A DNA stretch of 64,000 nucleotides, taken from NCBI GenBank assembly GCA_025330725.1, contig JAIWND010000045.1, forward strand, positions 62,001-126,000. The letters run 5' to 3'. A program made the translations under genes and the position numbers. The notes below the pieces were generated by a model. It made no database searches, was not told the origin of the DNA, and worked only from the letters and a program-made list of their open reading frames with translations. The stretch's first letter is position 1, and each line of letters opens with the position of its first letter. This stretch comes from Chlamydoabsidia padenii. Lineage: Eukaryota; Mucoromycota; Mucoromycetes; Mucorales; Cunninghamellaceae. Shown here one piece after another: positions 12,770-23,973 of this stretch.

Positions 12770-14096
12770 CTACATCGGCACCACACCATCGTCGCTAGTT
12801 TCTTGTGTTCCTTCTTGATGTTTAGGTTGTTCTTGTGATTTCCTTTCTTGTTCTTCCCAAAGATTCGGCACCTTGATCTTCAAAAAAGTAGGATAGACCA
12901 TTTTGTCGATATAAATGTTCCGTAGTTTTGTTTGAATCAGATCAGTCAGCTTTGGTATGTCTTCCAACTTGGTTCTTGATCCAATCAAAGACTGTACTTG
13001 CAAGTCCAAAACAAAGTCCGGGTGTGAAGAGATGGCAATGTATCGTTCCAATGGTTTCTCGGGTTTTGTGGTCGTTTCCGGTGGATTGATCAATTCGATG
13101 GTTAACTATGTATATATGTAAAGTTCAGTTCGTTACTCGTTTTCCTATATATCCTCTTTTATTGTGAATACTTACTGTTCCTGAGAATCGTACCACGGAT
13201 AATAGCAGCGAGACAGGTAAAGCGGCAAATGATTGTCTGGGCCAATTAAGTATCACCTGCGTTTCGATTCCCAAAGTAATTTGATCGTTGTATTCGAAGT
13301 CTATTTCTGCTCTCTACATAAAGAAAAAAAAGAGAGAGTACAATGAGTAATCCATCAAGTCCCAAAAGTTAGTAACCTATCCCCTTGTTTATCCACCTTA
13401 CCATTGATCCAATTTCATCAGATGGTCGAATCCGAGCATTACTAAAGATGGGGAATTCATCACCCAAGTTCAGGTCAGTAACATGTATAGGTCCCTACGT
13501 ATAAAGATGGGGGGGGGATTAGTATATGAGCGAGTCCTGTTTTTTTAATGATCTATAGCGATTTTACACTTACCACAAAACTAGGTCGGACACCACCATT
13601 TAATAGTGCATCAATAGAAAGCATCAGGCGGTCATTAATCTTGGCGTCGTCCCGATATTGTAAGATAACCTGAGCAAAAAGCACGTTGAGCCAGTCGGTG
13701 CTTTCAGGAGGGTGGTGGATGACATCGTAATAGGTTTTCGAAGTAATCAAGGCCACAGGAGGTGCAGTTGTGATTGCTGGATTGGTGCGATAGTGAGGTG
13801 CTGTCGATAACCTAGAAGGAATGTATCTCTGTTAAAAATAAAAAGGGATTTGTCAGTATCAGCTATTGCATCCAACAAAACGAGCTTTTTCTTTCTTTTT
13901 TCAAGTATACCTTTTTGACACGTTTGACGTCTTCCATTAATAGATAACGAAAGGCGAAAATAACTACCACCAATACACTGAATTGACCGAGAAGGAAGCC
14001 TTGCATAAAGGATAAGGTACGCACATATTGACAAGTTGTTTTTCCGTGGTTCGCATATTGGGCTAGTAGATCTTTAATGTCTGGTGGAAGATCCAT
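12770..14096 (-). CDS. MMM1: Mmm1, ER subunit of the ERMES ER-mitochondria tether
   Basis: Five exons (13911..14096, 13574..13828, 13402..13494, 13176..13313, 12770..13105) give 335 aa. An N-terminal lumenal/short segment is followed by a transmembrane helix around FMQGFLLGQFSVLVVVIFAF (residues 30-49), the hallmark of Mmm1. The remainder is an SMP lipid-transfer domain, with TDWLNVLFAQVILQYRDDA near its start, then DLNLGDEFPIFSNARI, FEYNDQITLGIETQVILNWP and FVLDLQVQSLIGSRTKLEDIP. Mmm1 pairs with Mdm12 and Mdm34/Mdm10 to move phospholipids between ER and mitochondria. The C-terminal tail is Gln/Glu-rich and low-complexity. Four introns all use GTA donors and TAG/CAG acceptors. The gene is divergent from the GPI-protein gene at 14619, sharing about 520 bp of promoter. 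Confidence 0.93.
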
Positions 14097-14265
14097 CTGG
14101 TGCCAATTATAGTATTCGAAGATGAAGGTTTATTTGTAAGTTGAGTTTCGTTAATCAATAGGGGAAGTATTGGTGAATATGAATGTGTGATGGAAAAGAT
14201 AAAAGAAAGAAGAAGAAAAAAAAATCAGGGTTGGAGGGAAAACAAACAAACATGGTGCTGAACAA

Positions 14266-14279
14266 TTTAAAATCCCGAC
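14266..14279. promoter_or_regulatory. Recurrent CCCGC-type motif, MMM1/GPI-protein promoter
   Basis: TTTAAAATCCCGAC lies 170 bp upstream of the MMM1 start in a divergent promoter. It is a variant of the motif TTCAAATCCCGC seen many times in this window (see findings). Role is inferred from position only. Confidence 0.3.
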
Positions 14280-14618
14280 GGAAAGGCGGCATTTGAAATC
14301 ATGACAATAAGATTTGCATAAAGGTGAAATACATGCCGGGAGTTTTTTGTCTCCCTTTCGGGAATAAGTAATGATAAAAGATGAAATGTCAAGGTCGACT
14401 AGTTCTCGAGATAGTAACAATAAGTTTGTTATTAGGATGATTTCGAACATCTCGACTTAAAAAAGGGGATCGGAAGTTTTTATTTGCTGGCATCATCCAT
14501 AGAATATGGCTATAAAATGATCAAGACAAGTGGATGATGATAATACGTCTTTTTTTCCCTTTCCATCTCATATTACTTTTCTTCCAACTTTACACCCAAC
14601 TACATTCCTTATATTACT

Positions 14619-15733
14619 ATGAAAACCACTTCCATCATTGCCCTTTCCTCATTCATTGCCTCTAGTGTGCTTACTGGTGGTATGTACAAGGGAATCCCAT
14701 GATAACTTGAAATTCATTCTTCTTATTTTTATTTTTTAATATTAGTGAATGGACAGATGCTACCACTTGAAGGTAGTAACGGAGCCCCAGCCCCAGCAGC
14801 CGCTCAACCCCTCAAGCAAGATACCCCAGCTCCTCCCGTAATCAAAGGAGTCCACAAACGCCCTGTGCATAATCATCAAATGCGTGAAGCTCAAATCCTT
14901 GCTCCCCCTCCCGATGTAGTTCATATCACCAAGACAAGAACTGAAATTGTATATCCCCCTCCCAATGTAAGTAATGTTTAAAAAAAAGAAAAAAAAATCG
15001 ATTTGATAATAATCATTCCGATATTTTCAAATTCATGCAAACTTTCAAGCCCCGCCTTTGGAAATACTTGCCCGCATTCCCCGCCAATGGTCCTCAAGGA
15101 AAGATTGTTGCTGAATTCAAGGTCGATGAACATGGTCACTTCCACAAATATGGAGGTAAACATGGCGGGTGGAATCATCACAAGGGTGGCGATGAATTGC
15201 ACCGATTAGCCATCAAAGGAGAAGGATATCCTCACCAACAAAAAGGCTACCATCACAGCGGAGAAGTCTATTACGAAGGTATAGATGGAGGACACAAAGG
15301 AAAAGGAGAAGAACATCCTCACCATGGAAAGGGCGAACATGGAAAAGGAGATGCTGAATGGAAAAAGAAAGATCATCCTCACCATGGCAAAGGGGACGAA
15401 GAACCCAGCAAGAAGAAGGGCAAGGGTCCTGAACCCAAGCAAGCCGATGGTTTTATTTCGGCCCAAAGTATAAATGGAACTGATTCTGCTGTATCTGGTT
15501 CTGTGTCAGCTTCGGCCGTTTCTGCACAGAAAACAGACCCCGCTCTTGCTTCGGGAGTCCCTAAGAATGCCGCTGCTTCCTCTTCCTCCGCGGCTTCTCA
15601 CTCTTCATCAAGTGCTAAACCAAGCTCCTCTTCTTCCTCTACTTCATCAACAAGTGCATCCTCGAATACCCATCAAGTCGCTGTTTCCTTTGTCGCCATG
15701 ATGGCTACTGTTGCTGTCTGGTGTCTTGCTTGA
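14619..15733 (+). CDS. His/Gly/Lys-rich GPI-anchored secreted protein
   Basis: Three exons (14619..14679, 14746..14966, 15050..15733) give 321 aa. The N-terminus MKTTSIIALSSFIASSVLTG is a signal peptide, probably cleaved near VNG-Q. A Pro/Ala-rich segment follows, then a region with PRLWKYLPAFPANGPQGKIV and a central part dominated by His, Gly and Lys with repeats of HPHHGKG and EHGKGD. The last 100 residues are a Ser/Ala/Thr-rich spacer ending in a hydrophobic tail (VAVSFVAMMATVAVWCLA), the classic layout of a GPI-anchored cell-wall protein. No known domain is recognised. Clustered histidines suggest metal binding, which is inference. The third exon uses the only AG in a 60-nt pyrimidine-poor stretch, so this acceptor is less certain than the others. 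Confidence 0.8.
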
Positions 15734-16364
15734 ATGACATAGATCCTTTATTACAAATTCCGTCTTTTTAATGTTCTTGTCAATCATATAAATTACACTT
15801 TATAATAATAAACCATACCATTTTATCCTCGAGTAACAGATATGATTTTGCATGAATCGGGATTTGAATTTTCGAAAAAAAAAAGAGGTGGGCAACATGC
15901 ATTTTCCACTCATTCTATTTCATGAAGAACAGGTAACTTTGCTTTAATCTAATAATCGTTCGCCAGAATGAGTCCTTGTACTATATAAATACACTCATAA
16001 CATAGTTAAACCATTCCCTCGCTCATTACCAATCGTACAGACATGAATTCAGATTGATGATTACGGTAGATTCAATGGGCAAGGAATCTGATTTGCATTA
16101 AAAAGTTAAAGCCCCGATAATTTGTTGATGATGAACATGTTCATACGACACATGCCCCATTATCAATCAGCACTATTCGATTGTATACTATAGCTATATA
16201 TGAGTTTGATTACCCTTTCCCCCCTCTTTTATGCTACTGCCATCCTGATTACTATAATCATGCAACCGAAAAAACCAAAGTACATTCACAAGTCAATCAA
16301 GTAAAAAAAAAAAGTCCATCTTTATTATATACAATCTATAACCTAATCTAATCTAATTAATACA
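15734..16364. other. Intergenic region between convergent genes
   Basis: AT-rich 3' flanks. AATAAACC near 15808 is a probable polyadenylation signal for the GPI-protein gene. One motif copy (TCGGGATTTGAATTTTCG) sits at 15857-15874, preceded by GCATGAA. No gene or RNA recognised. Confidence 0.5.
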
Positions 16365-17161
16365 TTATGATATTTGTCCCAGTTTAACGAGTTTGCTTGT
16401 GACAAGACCTGCCGTGGTAGCCAGAGGTAAACCTTTATAAGTAGCCACACCATCCTTGTCAGTCTTGAGATACGGAGCTACTTGTTCAAACACCTTTTTC
16501 TTTGGATTCAATACTGCATCAGGGGAAGCCAAAGAATCTACACCTTGGATCTGGACACGTTCACCCACTGGACCATTAGGAGTCAGCAAATCCACAACCG
16601 CTTGATCTTGACTTGATGCTGCGAGTAACATTCCCTGTGATAGCACACCGCGGAAACGACTAGGTTTCATGTTCGCCACGACGATCACGTTTTTGTCCTA
16701 TCGTAGTATCAATAAAAATAAAAAAAGGAAGATAATCAGCCTCTCTATGCCCCCTTTTATGTATGTTATTACGTTTAGATTTTCTTTGGAGATGTATTTT
16801 ACAAGACCACTGACAATGGTTCGATTTTCGGATTCACCTAGGTCAACTATTCAAGACAGACCGTGGTTATTATGTTATTACAATGAGTCTTCCTTTTCTT
16901 CTTCTTCTTCTTCTTACCAGTTTCAATGTAAAGATGTTCTGCAGTTGGGTGAAGTTTAACGTCAACGATCTTTCCAATACGCAAGTCTACACGGTGGAAT
17001 ACATCGGTCTGATCAAAGGGCTCCGTTGTCTGTGTTGATGTTACTGAAGCCGTTCCTGTTGTTGTTGTATCAGATACAAAGTTCGAAGTACTAGGTGTTG
17101 AGTAGAAGCGGCGAAGTGTAGGTGAAGCAAATGGTTTGATTAATAATCGAGCCGCAAGCAT
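16365..17161 (-). CDS. tRNA-binding domain (EMAP-II/Arc1-like) protein, probably mitochondrial
   Basis: Three exons (16918..17161, 16773..16846, 16365..16697) give 216 aa. The N-terminus MLAARLLIKPFASPTLRRFY is rich in Arg and hydrophobic residues without acids, a good mitochondrial presequence. After a Ser/Thr-rich linker comes a complete EMAP-II/Arc1-type OB fold: VFHRVDLRIGKIVDVKLHP, LYIETVDLGES, RTIVSGLVKYI, VIVVANMKPSRFRGVLSQGM. These domains bind the tRNA elbow and act as cofactors of aminoacyl-tRNA synthetases (Arc1p, AIMP1). Here the domain stands alone, with no GST-like or synthetase module, so it may be a trans-acting cofactor in mitochondria. The presequence is prediction by eye. 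Confidence 0.85.
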
Positions 17162-17296
17162 ACTATGAATGAATGAATGAAAGGAAAGAAAGGGGGGGGG
17201 GGTCCTGACTTTTTTTTTTGTTTTGATTTCTACCTGACAAACCTTCCCTTTCCCCAAAAAATCACGTAAATTGAACTCCCGACAGGCTTTGAAAGA

Positions 17297-18015
17297 ACAA
17301 ACTTATTGCAAACCCCGCTCACCCTCACCCTGAATCTTAAGAAAGCTCTACTGCCTTAATGGACAAGTGCTGCTCGTGACAAAAGTGACCATGAACATTC
17401 CTTAGCCTATTTCCAACAAAGTTTACATAATGACCATTGTATCAAGTCCTCTGTATGGAGCAATACAGCCTTAAGATTGTTTTAGCCTGACTTTTGTAAA
17501 AAAAAAAAGTTGCAGAATGAAAATTGACACACAAGACAAAACTTATTTCAAAACCCGCTTACTCTCGCCTTGAATCTTAAGAGAGCCCTACTGCCTTAAT
17601 GGACAAGCGATGCTAATGATAAAAGTGACCATGTGCATTCCTTAGCCTATTTTCAACAAAGTTTACATAATTACCATTGTACCAAGTGCACTGTATGGAG
17701 CAGTATAGCCTCAAGATCGTTTTACCCTGACTCTTGTAAAAAAAAAAAAAAAAAAAAGTTGCAGAATGAAAATAGACACACAAGACAAAACTTAATTCAA
17801 AACCCGCTTACCTTCACCCGGAATCTTAAGAGAGCTCTATCGTCTCAATGAACAAGTGATACTATTGACAAAAGTAACCATGAGCATTCCTCAGCCTACT
17901 TCCAACAAACTTTGCATAATGGCTAATATACCAAGTCCACTGTATGGAGCAGTATAACCTCAAGATCGTTTTAACCTGACTTTTGTAAAAAAAATAGGAT
18001 GTAGAATGAGATTGT
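17297..18015. repeat. Triple tandem repeat, unit about 240 bp
   Basis: Three head-to-tail copies begin near 17301, 17541 and 17790; spacing is 240 and 249 bp, the difference coming mainly from a longer A tract in copy 2. Shared blocks include CTGCCTTAATGGACAAG, AAAAGTGACCATG, CAACAAAGTTTACATAATG, ACTGTATGGAGCAGTAT and TTGCAGAATGAAAAT. Copies differ by scattered substitutions, so the duplication is not recent. No open frame is shared. The unit resembles two diverged copies at 39.98-40.27 kb next to the Fanzor remnant. Confidence 0.85.
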
Positions 18016-18252
18016 GTTTTGAGGCGATTCAACAGTACTCATTTTCAAGACTGGCCGGGGTTCAAATTACGTGATTTCTGGAGGAAGGGAAAGGCTCGTC
18101 TTCCATTACTATTATAACCCGTGATAGTGACAAAAAAAAGTGTATGTTTTATTTAACAGTTATAAAAGCTATGGAAGGGGATGGTAGATCAACTATCATA
18201 TACTATGTAATAAAGGGGGAGAAGGGAAATTGTATGTGAGAGTTCCAGTAGA

Positions 18253-19711
18253 TTACAAAGATTTGCCCCTGCCACCGTTTTCCTTTTGTATAGTTTTAGC
18301 CTTGTAAAGGACCCCATCGATAATACCAGCCACAGTAAGGATACCACCTAAAATAGCACATATACTGACAAGAGTACTAGCCAAAGATTTGCGCTCTTCG
18401 GTATAAATGACACGCATGGGAGAGAAGTCCATATGGAAAAAGACACCTAGATCAAACAAAAATCGTTAGCACAAGATGATCCTTCCCATTTTTTTTTTTG
18501 GGGGGGGGGACCTTGTTAACATACCTGGAGCCCCACCTGAAGATCCTGATTGATTGATCAAGTTTCGTTCCTGACGATTGACCGAGTATTGGAAGGTACG
18601 GAGTCCATAAGTACCACCGAGAAAGTCAAACTGAGTAGGGACAATTTTCAGGAAGAATTGATGCATTACAATAGCTACAAAAAGAGATCAGATGAGTATG
18701 ATTTCCCCTTCATTGATAATTATCTTACCATCATCACCACCCCATTTCGTCCCATCTAAGGGATTTGTCAGAGCAAGAGCCTTGGTTCTTTTTTGCTTGT
18801 GTAACTGATGTTCTTGGTCCCCAAATTGTAGATGATTAATCGAGTGTCTAAAGTTGTAATTGGAATAGACAAATTCACGGACATCGTGGATATGTTGCCC
18901 ACCGTAATTGAAGGATGGTCCCGGGGAGAAGTGGAAGTTGCCTCGAAGTTTGTTGACCAATAAGTTACCGTGCATCCGACATCCACCTTTATTCAATGCG
19001 TCAAACGCATCCACTAGTCCTTCTTTAACACACTATTTCCAACATATAATAATGAGTACCAGTTTCCTTTGTCGTATTCAATCAAAGAATGTATGAGATT
19101 TTACCTGTTCAATTTCATTTGGACGGAATGCCCATGAGACCTTGGTATAAGCTTCTTTAACTTGTTCACATGTATTGCAGCATTGATCGTCAGGGGCAGC
19201 ACCATAACAGGGCCCACAATAGTTTTCATCTTTTTGGTGTTTAAATGCTAGATCCTCCGCCACATGAGGATTACTGAGTCCTATATATAAAAAAAACAAA
19301 AGAAGAAGAAGAGGTTAGTTGTGGATGTATAAATGGTTAATGGGTACTTACTTGCTTGTTTTTCAGCTTGGATTTCATTTCCATTTTCATCCAGCCGGAC
19401 TTTAAAGACATCATGGTCATAGTTGCTGATATGTTGCCCACTTTCGTCCATTACATCCAAACTAAGAACTATGTTAAAAAAGAGATATACGAGGTTAGAG
19501 GAGATAGATAAATTAAAAAAAAATTAGTAGTTTGTTTTTACTTACTATGGCAGGGGACATTGGGGAAGGTTATGTCGAACTTGATTGGTAGTTTTTCCAT
19601 CTTGCCACCATCAACGACTATTTCCGGTTTCAATACGGGCACCATATAAGACCATATTTCGACAGTAACAAGGAATCCAATAATGATCGTGCTGATCAGG
19701 GTGACTATAGA

Positions 19712-19759
<48 letters not shown>

Positions 19760-19900
19760 AGAGTTATAGTGATGTTAAAAGAGAATGATTTAGTGTGTTT
19801 TACCTGCAGCCCCAGTTGCAGTGCGTACACGGAATTCTTCTATAGTCTTTGAGTAGGCATCGAGTCGTTTGAGCCTATTGATGAATGACTTTGGTGGCAT
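18253..19900 (-). CDS. ERV46: Erv46/ERGIC3, COPII/COPI cargo receptor subunit
   Basis: Seven exons (19804..19900, 19546..19704, 19352..19468, 19105..19280, 18729..19032, 18525..18674, 18253..18446) give 398 aa, against 415 in yeast. The N-terminus MPPKSFINRLKRLDAYSKT is typical, followed by a first membrane helix (VTLISTIIIGFLVTVEIW). The lumenal part has the conserved cysteine cluster CGPCYGA...CCNTCEQVKEAY (about residues 145-170) and a later GGCRMHG block. The second helix is near the C-terminus (STLVSICAILGGILTVAGII). Erv46 works with Erv41 to retrieve ER proteins from the Golgi. The first intron contains a long CT dinucleotide run just before its acceptor. A strong family match with consistent phases. 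Confidence 0.95.
19714..19757. repeat. (AG)n microsatellite in ERV46 intron 1
   Basis: About 22 AG units. In the sense of the gene it reads (CT)n and ends 9 nt before the acceptor TATAG, so it forms the polypyrimidine tract of that intron. Confidence 0.9.
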
Positions 19901-20316
19901 AGCATTAAGGTGAAGAAAAAGGAGAGGAAGAGGAAGAAAAAGAAGGTTGAGCCCACAAAATCAATGAACCTGAATAAATTAACACGCCGCTTGAATGGTT
20001 GGGCGTCTATCAAATCATGGTGATTGACCAACCAGGCACCATGCAAAAATAGCATCTAGTTAAACAGATTTATATAGCATTATAATTGAATTGTACTGAC
20101 TATATATTGCTAATCGTTCTCCATCTTGTACCATATACAATTTTCGCCTTGCTATGTCTGTTAACTTGGACTGACACTTTCAACTCCGTGATGAGGGCCC
20201 AAAAAAGAAAAATAAAGACTGTTGTTTTTTTCACGCCCAGCCGGCTTTAAAAAGCTCACTTTTTCCATTTTCCCATTTCTTTTTTAATCTTCACCAAACC
20301 TTTTGTCCCTCCAGCA
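19901..20316. promoter_or_regulatory. Divergent ERV46/TMA20 promoter
   Basis: 416 bp between two divergent starts. Contains CCGGCTTTAAAAAGCTCAC at 20241-20259, 60-75 bp before the TMA20 ATG, with loose similarity to the recurrent motif. No other element recognised. Confidence 0.35.
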
Positions 20317-21155
20317 ATGTTTAAAAAGTAGGTTTACGACTCGTCAACATTAATGCCTTCACCGGTACTGACTATGCTCTTGTTGATTCTTTGTAGGTTT
20401 AGCTTCAGTACTGATATTGCCGGTCAAAGCCAACTTAAATCATCGGTCCAAAGGGCGATCCGTACAAAACTACAAGAACAATATCCCATGCTGGAAGCCG
20501 TTTTGGAAGAACTCATTCCCAAGAAGACTCCCATCGTACTCATTAAAGGGTAAGCACAGAATACGAGGTTGTAGGGGGGGAAAGAATAATCCACCTACCT
20601 TTTATTTATATGTATATTGCTGTAGTCACGAACACATCTCGTTTTTATCTGTGAATGGTGAAATCCTCTTCTTCCAACACTTTGATGGACCTTACTTCCC
20701 CACACTTATCCTCCTGCACAAATGTAAGTCCAGTCCCCCCCCCCCATATTGACAACGAATTACTCATACACACTCTTTTTTTTTTTTTAGATCCCGATAT
20801 CTTGCCCAAGCTACAAGTGGATCGAGGTGCGATCAAATTTGTCTTGTCAGGAGCTAACATCATGTGTCCCGGTTTGACATCCAAAGGTGCTCGAATGGAT
20901 ATCGATTTACCCGAAGGTGCCGTTGTCTCAATCATGGCTGAAGGAAAAGAAAATGCTTTGGCGGTGGGCTTATTGAAAATGAGCACAGAAGACATGTACG
21001 TATAAGGTAGAGACAGTCAATGATTGCCACTCACTAACCTCTTCCTTTTGTTTTTATTTTTATGTGTATCTAGTCGAAAAGTGAACAAAGGGATTGGTTG
21101 CGACAACATTCACTACTTGACGGATACCCTTTGGAAGGAACTGGTGCCTTTGTAG
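20317..21155 (+). CDS. TMA20: Tma20/MCTS1, PUA-domain translation reinitiation factor
   Basis: Five exons (20317..20327, 20397..20549, 20626..20723, 20791..20995, 21074..21155) give 182 aa, the usual family length (181 in human MCTS1). The first coding exon is only 11 nt (ATGTTTAAAAA) and is required to give [20 protein letters not shown]. Then come [18 protein letters not shown], the loop [18 protein letters not shown] and a PUA domain containing [20 protein letters not shown] and [24 protein letters not shown]1/Tma20 pairs with DENR/Tma22 to recycle 40S subunits by ejecting deacylated tRNA and promotes reinitiation. All intron phases agree. Confidence 0.95.
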
Positions 21156-21502
21156 TTTAGTTTATAGTATTGTCTTAATTTGTTGTAATCCTATAATAAA
21201 ATTGATGGGACAAGATGGTTATATATATATATATATATTAGGGTCTTCACAAATCAAATGTATTTGGACTTGGGATAGGATTTCATTTTATTTTATTAAA
21301 ACATAGTATATAAGGTCAATTTAACAATAAACAATAATAGCATAGATAATAATAATAATAATAATAATAAAGAGTGGATATAGACTATAAAGAGGGGTGG
21401 TGATATATAAAAAGTAAAGGAATAAACATTGATAGATGATAAATGATATATATATATATATATATATAGGATGAATAATGGAATTACCAGAAGAATACAT
21501 TA
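21156..21502. other. Convergent 3' flanks
   Basis: AT-rich, with AATAAAATT at 21193 (polyadenylation-like for TMA20), (TA)n runs near 21220 and 21450, and an AAT repeat at 21348-21370. No gene. Confidence 0.5.
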
Positions 21503-22934
21503 TTAAATAGGTAAAAGAGACTTCACCGAGGTGGATCGATGAATACGTTTAGTGTTTGTCGAGAGTGTAGGTGCTGTTGATAATGATGATCCCCATAACC
21601 CAGAGAGTATTATTTTCGTTGTTAATAGCCAGATTTGACAGATTTGAAGCATACAAGATAAGAAGGATAATGTGGTAACCTTATCATCCAACCGATAATC
21701 TGATGCCAGTGCCAATACCAAATCTGAAGTGGCAACCAGTTGATCCGAAAACAATAGGTTCGGGCGATGGGTCCATCTTGAATAAGATCGTATTGTAGAG
21801 GCTGTGATCTGGTGCTGATGTTGTTCACAAGTTGATCCATAGTGAGATGGTTCTTCTAACGGTACCAATGATGATGGAGATGTTAATGATGGTGAAACTA
21901 TGGATGGTGTAGTGACAATATCGACCAAAGATTGATAAGATGTAGATAACGAATGGTGATGATCCATATTGTCAAGTTGCAAGTGATCGGGCAAAGAAGA
22001 GGTGCATGATTTCTCGGTTTCGTTGCTGTTATTGTCCATATCCGTATATATCCTGTCATTTGTATCGTCCATGTTTGTTGATTGATTACAATCGATGGTA
22101 TCATTTTCATTGCTTGTGTCAAGGTTTATCCGCACCACGATATGTCCATCTTCATTACCTTGATCACCTTGATCACTGTCACGAGTTTCCATAATAGTCG
22201 AAGGCGGTCGTCCACCATCAGCTGTACGATACCAGTGTAGTAGTTCAGATGAGAGTCCACCACCAGAATAAAGGGATTCCTTGTCAGAAGGAGATGAGAG
22301 AGGGAAGGAGGATCTACCGTGATGCTGTTGCTGATCCATATCACTATTACTGTCATTGTCGAGTTGATAATGTTCCTGTATATAATCGGTGTGATTCTTC
22401 ATCCAAGTATTTTCATTTAACAAAGTAGTAGATGGAGCCGGTGGTGTCGTCGATATGACAGCAAGTTCCATGAGAGGTGGGGGATCTGAGGCGGACATGA
22501 TCACAATACCATCATCCATAATATCATTGCCGTCTTCAAACATATGTCCATCTTCCATCCATTCCATCTGCATTGATTGATCCAAGTAGCCCAGTTGATC
22601 ATTGTCACCCAGATAATCTTCTTCTTCTTGTTGTTGTAATAATGGTGGTGTAAACATAAAGTCATCCCCAGAGAGCAAGACCATGGGACGCACATGTGGA
22701 ATACCAAGTAGAATTTGTTGTGATTTGCTATACATGCTGTGCAAGTGCCAGTTCTCCAAAAAGTTGTAAGGTGCTCGTTTACGGTGTTCAGGGTAGTTTT
22801 GTCGTGAGAATTTGTTGATGGTGGCGTGGAATGCTCGATTGGCTGTATCAAAGTCATCGTCGGTGATACTTGGTGTCGAATACATAGAGTTGTCAAAGGG
22901 TTCATATCCATATCCTGTTTGATCAGAATGATAA

Positions 22935-22977
<43 letters not shown>

Positions 22978-23434
22978 GCTGATAGTGATAATGTTCCAGG
23001 GGAGTATCGCCTCTGCCTTGAAGTCCATTGTCATATAGTGAGTAGTCTTCGTTTTCAAATGGTGGTTGCCGGCTTTGTCCTTGTTCTTCTTCTTGTTGAT
23101 TTCCCGATACCATGGTTCTATTTTGAAGCTGACCAAGAAAGAAAAAATCCTCTTCTTCAATGTCGTTTAATGTTGTAGTATGTTGTTCGTCTTGATCGTC
23201 TTGCAGAAACAAGGTGTTCTTTGGAGTGAGTGGTGGTGATTCATGACGAATATCTGTGGTGGTAAAGGAGTCGTTGCTGTTGTTGCTGTTGTCTTGTTCG
23301 GAGGATTCTTTGGGGTGATTATCAGAAAGACCAAGACCAGTAGGTGGTGAAGGTGGAGTCCCAACAGAGTACTTGTCTTCTTCATACGACGATACTTCAG
23401 TCCCTGACGAATAAGGAGACGGAGCGTATAACAT
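21503..23434 (-). CDS. Acidic, Gln/Ser-rich protein of unknown function, C-terminal hydrophobic segment
   Basis: One uninterrupted frame of 643 aa from an ATG at 23434 (MLYAPSPYSSGTEVSS); the longer open frame starts at TTG. Mostly low-complexity: Asp/Glu-, Asn- and Gln-rich, with a 14-residue Gln run encoded by (CAA)n at 22936-22978. One better-ordered block lies around residues 200-260 (AFHATINKFSRQNYPEHRKR, LENWHLHSMYSKSQQILLGI). Near the C-terminus VTTLSFLSCMLQICQIWLLT is hydrophobic enough for one membrane helix, so the protein could be tail-anchored. PPSPPT and PPLTP sites suggest proline-directed phosphorylation. I do not recognise the family; Mucorales-restricted is plausible. Confidence 0.75.
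22936..22978. repeat. (GTT)n / poly-Gln coding repeat
   Basis: About 14 triplets within the coding region of the acidic protein; reads CAA on the coding strand, so a candidate for length variation between strains. Confidence 0.9.
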
Positions 23435-23973
23435 GCTACTATCATTAATAAGGGAAAAGAAGAACAAGTGTATGACGAGTGAGTAAGATAATAAGCCTTT
23501 CCTTGTTCTTTATATATATATATATATATAATATATCGCCATGGGTCGTTTTTACTTTACCTTTTGATTGTGTACAGGTGAGTTTAACGACGTGTGTGCT
23601 GTGGTGAATAATTCGTTGTCTATATAGATGTAGTATGCCCCAATGTGTTTATACAGATGAGCCGATTGAAGTAATATATACAAAAGTAATCCAAAAAGAG
23701 AAGAATAGAAGAAGAAGAAAAAGAAAAAGGAGAAGAGGGAAAATAAAATAAAAAGCGGGATAATAATAAAAAAATAAAAAAGCATGACCTTTTTTCACAA
23801 AATCTTAAATCTGGGCACACATAGAGGACACATGGAGATAAAAAGTCAAAAAAAGACATAGTTTAACTTTATTCAAAGAATACAAGAGAGAGAGAAGGGA
23901 GTAAGGGGAGGAATATAACTAAAGTACAATAAGATCTATAAAACTAAAATGATTAAATGGTAGAGTGGCAAGT
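23435..23973. promoter_or_regulatory. Upstream region of the acidic protein and 3' flank of SUA5
   Basis: 540 bp, strongly AT-rich, (TA)n at 23510-23535 and long GAA/AAAAT runs. A partial motif AAAGCGGGATAATAAT lies at 23751. No gene. Confidence 0.35.

Noticed and set aside
17297..18015. CRISPR-like array
   Set aside because: Units are ~240 bp, diverged, with no short identical repeats and unique spacers, in a eukaryotic genome.
22826..23038. Leu-repeat plus-strand frame
   Set aside because: Antisense of the poly-Gln tract.
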